Assembly (NCBI RefSeq): GCF_900187445.1
Contig: NZ_FYEB01000001.1
Coordinates: 434,001-498,000, forward strand
Reading direction: 5' to 3'
Length of the DNA stretch: 64,000 nucleotides
Source: Pseudomonas sp. Irchel s3b2
GTDB lineage: Bacteria > Pseudomonadota > Gammaproteobacteria > Pseudomonadales > Pseudomonadaceae
Part shown: positions 59,975 to 64,000 of the stretch, piece by piece
How positions within the stretch are numbered: the stretch's first letter is position 1
Layout of the letters: the number at the start of each line of letters is the position of its first letter
Made by a program: the position numbers and the translations under genes
The notes under the pieces: model-generated
What the model saw: the letters and a program-made list of their open reading frames with translations, nothing else
Databases searched by the model: none
Told to the model about the DNA's origin: nothing

Positions 59975-61042
59975 TTACAACTTGGAGTCGGCAGCCATCT
60001 GCACGTAGCTCGGGTCGAAGCGCAGCTTGAGGTTTGCCTTGTCGCCGCTAGTCACGCCATTGGCAAAGGCCATACCGATGGCGCTGGTGTCCTTGGCGCC
60101 TTCACCCAGCAAGCCGTGCTGAAAGGAGAACTCGGCGACCTTGCGCATGGTGTCGGGCAGTTGCTTGCTGGTGGAGAACTCCAACGCCTCTTTAGGTGTG
60201 GCGAACAGTTTGGTGGTGTCGAGTTGCGCCTGGAAACCGGCCAGGTCGGTGCCCGAGGCTTTGGCCATGTGTTCAAGGGCGGCTTTGCTGGCGGCGGTTT
60301 TGGCGTTCATCAATTCCACCACTTCAAACCAGGCGCCGGTCAGGGCTTTGCCCAGGGCCGGGTTGTCTTTGAGGGTGGCGCTGTTGACCACCATCATGTC
60401 CATGATTTCGCCGGGAACCTGGCTGGAGTTGAAGACTTCGGTCACGCCGGGTTTGGCCTTGATGTCCGAGAGCATCGGGTTCCAGGTGGTGACGGCGTTG
60501 ACCTGATCGGTGTTGAAGGCGGCCGAAATGTCGGCGTCGGAGGTATTGACCACTCTCAGGTCTTTCTCGGTGAGGTCCACCGAATCGAGTGCCCGGGCCA
60601 ATAGGTAGTGGGACACCGAGAGCTCCACCAGATTGACGTCCATGCCCTTGAGGTCGGCGACTTTCTTGCCTTCGCCTTTGAGCACGATGCCGTCGTTACC
60701 ATTGGAGAAGTCGCTGACGATCAGCGCCGTGCTGTCGACGCCACCGGCAGCCGGAATGGTCAGCGCATCCATGTTGGTCATGGTGCAGCCATCGAACTGG
60801 CCGGCGGTGTACTGGTTGATGGATTCGACGTAATCGTTGAGCTGCACCACATCGATTTTGATGCCGTACTTTTTCGCCCATTTGTCGACGATGCCTTGGC
60901 TACCGGCATATTCCCAGGGCATCCAGCCGGCATAAATAGTCCAGCAGACGCTGAAATGGTCTTTCTGTGCGGCCTGGGATGAGACGCTCACGAGGGCTGC
61001 AAAAGCAGCGGCGAGCAGGGCGGGTAAACGAAGTCGGGACAT
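59975..61042 (-). CDS. ABC transporter substrate-binding protein
   Basis: A 355-residue periplasmic protein with a signal peptide (RLPALLAAAFAALVSVSSQA then AQ). The mature part resembles SsuA/NMT1-type binding proteins (VCWTIYAGWMPWEYAGSQGI, GCTMTNMDALTIPAAGGVDS). Guanidine or a derivative is the expected ligand from operon context. It is the first gene after the riboswitch. Confidence 0.88.
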   Translation of the reverse strand: MSRLRLPALLAAAFAALVSVSSQAAQKDHFSVCWTIYAGWMPWEYAGSQGIVDKWAKKYGIKIDVVQLNDYVESINQYTAGQFDGCTMTNMDALTIPAAGGVDSTALIVSDFSNGNDGIVLKGEGKKVADLKGMDVNLVELSVSHYLLARALDSVDLTEKDLRVVNTSDADISAAFNTDQVNAVTTWNPMLSDIKAKPGVTEVFNSSQVPGEIMDMMVVNSATLKDNPALGKALTGAWFEVVELMNAKTAASKAALEHMAKASGTDLAGFQAQLDTTKLFATPKEALEFSTSKQLPDTMRKVAEFSFQHGLLGEGAKDTSAIGMAFANGVTSGDKANLKLRFDPSYVQMAADSKL

Positions 61043-61103
61043 GGGATGGTTCTCCAGTTGATCAAGGGCGGACAGGAAGGCAGCGGCACCGCGAACGGTG
61101 GCT

Positions 61104-61200
61104 TGTCTCCCGGGCTTTTGTCCCGCCGTGTAACCTCAACTGGAGGTCGCCAACTCTCGGACCAGCCACTCGCCTAAGCGAGCCGGAACCCTAGTCAGCC
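61104..61200 (-). promoter_or_regulatory. Guanidine-I (ykkC) riboswitch
   Basis: Read leftward, the conserved blocks appear in order: CTAGGGTTCCGGCTCG, TGGTCCGAGAGTTGGCGAC, ACACGGCGGGACAAAAGCC and CGGGAGA. These are the hallmark elements of the ykkC guanidine-I class. The aptamer lies about 60 bases before the binding-protein start. Ligand binding should raise expression of the transporter-carboxylase operon. Confidence 0.93.
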
Positions 61201-61488
61201 ATTGCAAATTGTGGTGCCGCGAACCTGTGATGACTCCTGCACGTCTTTGGTTAAGCGAGAGCCGTGCCAAGTTGGCTTGAGCCCTCTGGCTAGGGCATCG
61301 AGGAAAAGGGGAGGGCTAAACGAGCGGCATGGCCTGCCTTGTCATGGTGCGTGACGCATGTCTATGCACCGTAGATGGACGCAGTGGCCGCTGATCTGAA
61401 GGCAAGACGCTGTCTGGCACTCGGTGCCGGTTTTAAAGTCAAAGCAGGTGTCAGCCGACTGCTGTTGCAGGTCTTCCAGGAGGCCTCC

Positions 61489-61728
61489 ATGTTCTGTCAA
61501 ACAAAGCTGCGTCGCATACTGCTCAGTGTGTTTTTTGGTTTGGGTCTGTCCAGCTGTTACTACTACGTAGGCTCGGGTGATTACTATCCGACACCTTATT
61601 ACTACCCCGGTTATTACTATTCACCTTACTACTACGGCGGCCCGCGTTTTTACGGGGGTTATCGTTACTATTATTTCAGTGGTCCCCGTCATCACCATCG
61701 CGGCGGACACCCTCGAGGGCACCGTTAA
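61489..61728 (+). CDS. Small Tyr-rich lipoprotein (copy 1)
   Basis: A 79-residue protein with a lipoprotein signal (ILLSVFFGLGLSSC) and a mature part of Tyr/Gly/Pro repeats (YYYPGYYYSPYYYGG) ending in His/Arg/Gly. GGAGG lies just before the ATG at 61489. It shares its ribosome-site context and signal region with the next gene, indicating a tandem duplication. The function is unknown; an envelope or surface role is inferred. Confidence 0.65.
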   Translation: MFCQTKLRRILLSVFFGLGLSSCYYYVGSGDYYPTPYYYPGYYYSPYYYGGPRFYGGYRYYYFSGPRHHHRGGHPRGHR

Positions 61729-61747
61729 CCGGCTTATGAATACAACG

Positions 61748-61779
61748 GCGCGTCTGGCTTATGGACGCGCTGTTTTCTT
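61748..61779 (+). terminator. Terminator after copy 1 lipoprotein
   Basis: GCGCGTC pairs with GACGCGC around a nine-base loop and is followed by TGTTTTCTT, shortly after the first Tyr-rich lipoprotein. Confidence 0.75.
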
Positions 61780-61940
61780 ATAGGCCGGATGAAAAACCTT
61801 TCATCGGCTACTTGTTTCAACGTGTTGCTGGAGCGCACCAGATTCTGAATTCACTGTCTGATATTTCGACAGTCGCCGAACCATTGACTGTCGCCTGCCA
61901 GCGTCGCTGGTATGGCTCACTCGCGGTCCAGGAGGCCGCC

Positions 61941-62429
61941 ATGCTCTGTCAAAAACAGCTCCACCGAATTCTTCTGCTTGCTGTATTGGGATTGTCACTT
62001 GGTGCGTGCGTGCCCTATTCCGATGGAGGAGGCAGCTACTACCGTTCCGAGGTCTACACGTCCCCAGCGCCGTATTACTCCGGTGGCGGGTCTTATTACT
62101 CTGATGGTCGTTACTACTCGGCCCCGCGCAGGTATTACTCGCCACCTGCACGGTATTACCAGCCAACGCCGCGTTATTACCACCAGCCGCGGGTTTATCA
62201 ATCGGCACCGCGCTATTACCAGCCGGCGCCACGAGCAGACTACCGGGTCTATCAGAATCGTGGATGGGACCGTCATGACCGCAGAAGTTGGGACGGTCAT
62301 AACCGGGGTAGTTGGGACGGCCGGAACCGAGGCGGCCGGGGCGATGACTATCGAGGCCACAGGGATCGCCGTGACGGAAGAGGCGATAATCGCGGTCGCA
62401 ATCACGATGGCGGAGACGTCCACCGTTAA
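61941..62429 (+). CDS. Tyr/Arg-rich lipoprotein (copy 2)
   Basis: A 162-residue lipoprotein (HRILLLAVLGLSLGAC signal and lipobox). The mature part has repeats of RYYxP type (APRRYYSPPARYYQPTPRYY) and a basic tail with NRGSWDGRNRGGRGDDYRGH. AGGAGG lies eight bases before the ATG. It is a longer relative of copy 1. Tyr-rich repeats suggest a structural or adhesive envelope protein, but no evidence is decisive. Confidence 0.65.
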   Translation: MLCQKQLHRILLLAVLGLSLGACVPYSDGGGSYYRSEVYTSPAPYYSGGGSYYSDGRYYSAPRRYYSPPARYYQPTPRYYHQPRVYQSAPRYYQPAPRADYRVYQNRGWDRHDRRSWDGHNRGSWDGRNRGGRGDDYRGHRDRRDGRGDNRGRNHDGGDVHR

Positions 62430-62438
62430 CCACTCAAT

Positions 62439-62468
62439 AAAAAGCGGCGCATGAAGCGCCGCTTTTTT
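62439..62468. terminator. Bidirectional terminator
   Basis: AAAAAGCGGCGC - short loop - GCGCCGCTTTTTT lies between the Tyr-rich lipoprotein and the convergent hydrolase gene. Confidence 0.9.
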
Positions 62469-62479
62469 GTGCCTGATTT

Positions 62480-63592
62480 TTAGTATTCCGAGAGATCAGC
62501 CAGAGGATGCCGGCCTTCCCAGACCTTATGGAAATGCGCCTCCACCGTCGCCTCCGGCACATTGTTGATGTCCGGCCAGTGCCAGTGAGGTTTCTGGTCC
62601 TTGTCGATCAACCGTGCTCGCACGCCTTCGCTGAGCTCCGGATGACGGCAGCAGTTGAGGCTCATGGTGTATTCCATCTGAAAGACTTGAGCCAACGACA
62701 GATGCCGGGCGCGAACGATCTGTTCCCACACCAGATGAGCGGTCAGGGGCGAGCCTTCAGTCATGGTTTTGGCGGCACGACCGAGCAGCGGGTCGGAATC
62801 ATCGCCTAGTGCACTGATGGCCTTCCAGGCGCATCGAACGTCGCTGACATCCAACAGTTCGTCGATCTGCTCGCGTCGAGGCAGCCACTGCGCTTCGGGT
62901 ATCTGCGCGACTGCTTCCTGCTGCAAGGCCTTGAGCAGGCTGTTGAGCTGCATGGCTGTCTGTTCCTGCCAGTTCAATTGCAGCAAGCCTTCGATCAGCT
63001 CATGCTGTTGATCATCGCGCAGGAAGCGGTCGGCGAGGTCCAGATCGATCGCATCGCGACCGTTCATCTGGGCGCCGGTCAGGCCGAGAAACAATCCGAG
63101 CTTGCCGGGCAACCGCGACAGAAACCAACTGGCGCCGACGTCCGGGTACAAGCCGATGCCGATCTCCGGCATCGCCAGCCGGCTGCTTGGCGTGACAATC
63201 CGAATGCTCGCCCCTTGCAGCAGCCCCATGCCACCGCCCAGCACGTACCCATGACCCCAGCAGATCAGCGGTTTCGGGTAGGTGTGCAGCTCGAAGTCGA
63301 GGCGATATTCTGCCGCAAAGAAGTGCGCAGCCAAGGGCGGTACTTCGCCGGGATGGGCGCGGCACGCCTCCACCAGGCTGCGCACTTCACCGCCGGCGCA
63401 AAAAGCCTTGGCGCCATTGCCGCGCAGTAGCACGCAAACGATTTGTGGTTCCTTGGCCCAGGCGTCCAGTTGATCGCGCAGGGCGTTGATCATCGGCAAG
63501 GAGAGGGCGTTAAGAGACTTTTCGGCATCCAGGCTGGCGATGCCGATGCGTGCGCCGTCGGTGCCGGTGAGTTCTTCGAAGTGCAGATTCAT
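62480..63592 (-). CDS. Enoyl-CoA hydratase/isomerase-family 3-hydroxyisobutyryl-CoA hydrolase-like protein
   Basis: A 370-residue ECH_2-type protein, the length of HIBCH. The crotonase core motifs are LDAEKSLNALSLPMINALRD, RGNGAKAFCAGGEVRSLVEA, CWGHGYVLGGGMGLLQGASI and MPEIGIGLYPDVGASWFLSR, with the catalytic Glu. HIBCH enzymes release 3-hydroxyisobutyrate in valine breakdown. No other branched-chain genes are adjacent, so substrate specificity is uncertain. Confidence 0.82.
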   Translation of the reverse strand: MNLHFEELTGTDGARIGIASLDAEKSLNALSLPMINALRDQLDAWAKEPQIVCVLLRGNGAKAFCAGGEVRSLVEACRAHPGEVPPLAAHFFAAEYRLDFELHTYPKPLICWGHGYVLGGGMGLLQGASIRIVTPSSRLAMPEIGIGLYPDVGASWFLSRLPGKLGLFLGLTGAQMNGRDAIDLDLADRFLRDDQQHELIEGLLQLNWQEQTAMQLNSLLKALQQEAVAQIPEAQWLPRREQIDELLDVSDVRCAWKAISALGDDSDPLLGRAAKTMTEGSPLTAHLVWEQIVRARHLSLAQVFQMEYTMSLNCCRHPELSEGVRARLIDKDQKPHWHWPDINNVPEATVEAHFHKVWEGRHPLADLSEY

Positions 63593-63724
63593 CGTGACCT
63601 CGATCGGGAAATTGAGCGTTCAGTATGATCGCTCTATAGGAAAGTGCCGGATCTGCGTCAGATCAATTGACAAGCAGGGTCAGCTTTCCTAGGGTTCGCC
63701 CCATTGTTTTTGCCGGATGTAACC

Positions 63725-64000
63725 ATGACTGCTGACGACCGTATCAAACTCGAACCGAGCTGGAAGGAGGCACTGCGTGCCGAATTCGACCAGCCTTACA
63801 TGGCAGAGTTGCGCACATTCCTGCAACAGGAGCGCGCGGCGGGCAAGGAGATCTATCCACCCGGACCGATGATTTTCAACGCGCTCAATTCCACGCCGCT
63901 GGACAAGGTCAAAGTGGTCATCCTCGGCCAGGACCCTTACCACGGCCCGGGTCAGGCCCATGGGTTGTGCTTTTCGGTGCAACCGGGCGTGCCGGCGCCG
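63725..64000 (+). CDS. ung: Uracil-DNA glycosylase (partial, right edge)
   Basis: The first 92 residues are present. The signature [20 protein letters not shown] includes the catalytic Asp of the GQDPYH motif, and [16 protein letters not shown] precedes it. It removes uracil from DNA at the start of base excision repair. The remaining C-terminal part is outside the window. Confidence 0.93.
   Translation, partial: MTADDRIKLEPSWKEALRAEFDQPYMAELRTFLQQERAAGKEIYPPGPMIFNALNSTPLDKVKVVILGQDPYHGPGQAHGLCFSVQPGVPAP

Noticed and set aside
61201..61240. Sigma-54 promoter upstream of the riboswitch (GGCAC...TTGCA)
   Set aside because: GG and GC are separated by 11 rather than the required 10 bases.

Overview
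The window looks like chromosome of a Pseudomonas of the P. fluorescens group. The GC content is high, REP/REPIN elements have the family GAGCGAGC...GCTCGC core, and the conserved genes (phaG, tam, rsuA, ung, urea/guanidine carboxylase, AidA/PixA-type proteins) fit that genus. No rRNA and no CRISPR array were seen; there is one intact tRNA.

Left host arm (1-13133): the tail of a membrane protein, a PAS-GAF-GGDEF diguanylate cyclase, a KGG-motif stress peptide, a DUF4142 protein, a small iron-permease-like protein, a small lipoprotein, two tandem AidA/PixA-family proteins, trans-aconitate methyltransferase (tam), a hicA-hicB toxin-antitoxin pair, and a five-gene haem-copper cytochrome c oxidase operon. 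In that operon subunit II carries two C-terminal cytochrome c domains.

Centre (13134-48858): a complete-looking P2-type (myovirus) prophage of about 35.7 kb, bounded by an exact 44-bp direct repeat. The repeat is the 3' part of a tRNA-Gly(CCC) gene; the intact tRNA lies at the right edge and the displaced original 3' end plus its terminator at the left edge. From left to right it carries a tyrosine integrase, a RelA/SpoT-type nucleotide synthetase, an AlpA-like regulator, a zinc-finger/TOPRIM/helicase replication protein, small early genes, a divergent immunity switch, an Ogr-like late activator, portal and terminase (leftward), then the rightward late operon. The late operon runs scaffold, capsid, small terminase, head and tail completion, sheath, tube, lysis cassette with nested Rz1, tail chaperone with a candidate -1 frameshift, tape measure, baseplate and fibres. 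At the right end sit an AAA ATPase plus RloB-like pair (AbiL-type defence), an unknown small gene, and an unexplained cluster of GGTAAT/ATTACC hexamers. The tail module (DUF2586, DUF2597 and DUF2590-type proteins) resembles the VHML/VP882-type branch rather than P2 itself. The two ends of the prophage hold the probable accessory (defence) cargo.

Right host arm (48859-64000): phaG, rsuA and a small Cys-rich protein are followed by a guanidine-utilisation operon. A guanidine-I (ykkC) riboswitch leads into an ABC transporter (binding protein, permease, ATPase), two DUF1989 proteins (carboxyguanidine deiminase-type), guanidine/urea carboxylase and allophanate hydrolase. The carboxylase gene contains an in-frame REPIN. 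Two tandem Tyr-rich small lipoproteins, a HIBCH-like hydrolase and the start of ung close the window. Findings most worth following are the RelA/SpoT and AbiL-type cargo at the prophage ends, the hexamer cluster beside attR, the A_AAA_AAG tail-chaperone frameshift, the REPIN inside the carboxylase gene, and the altered HX4D motif of PhaG.
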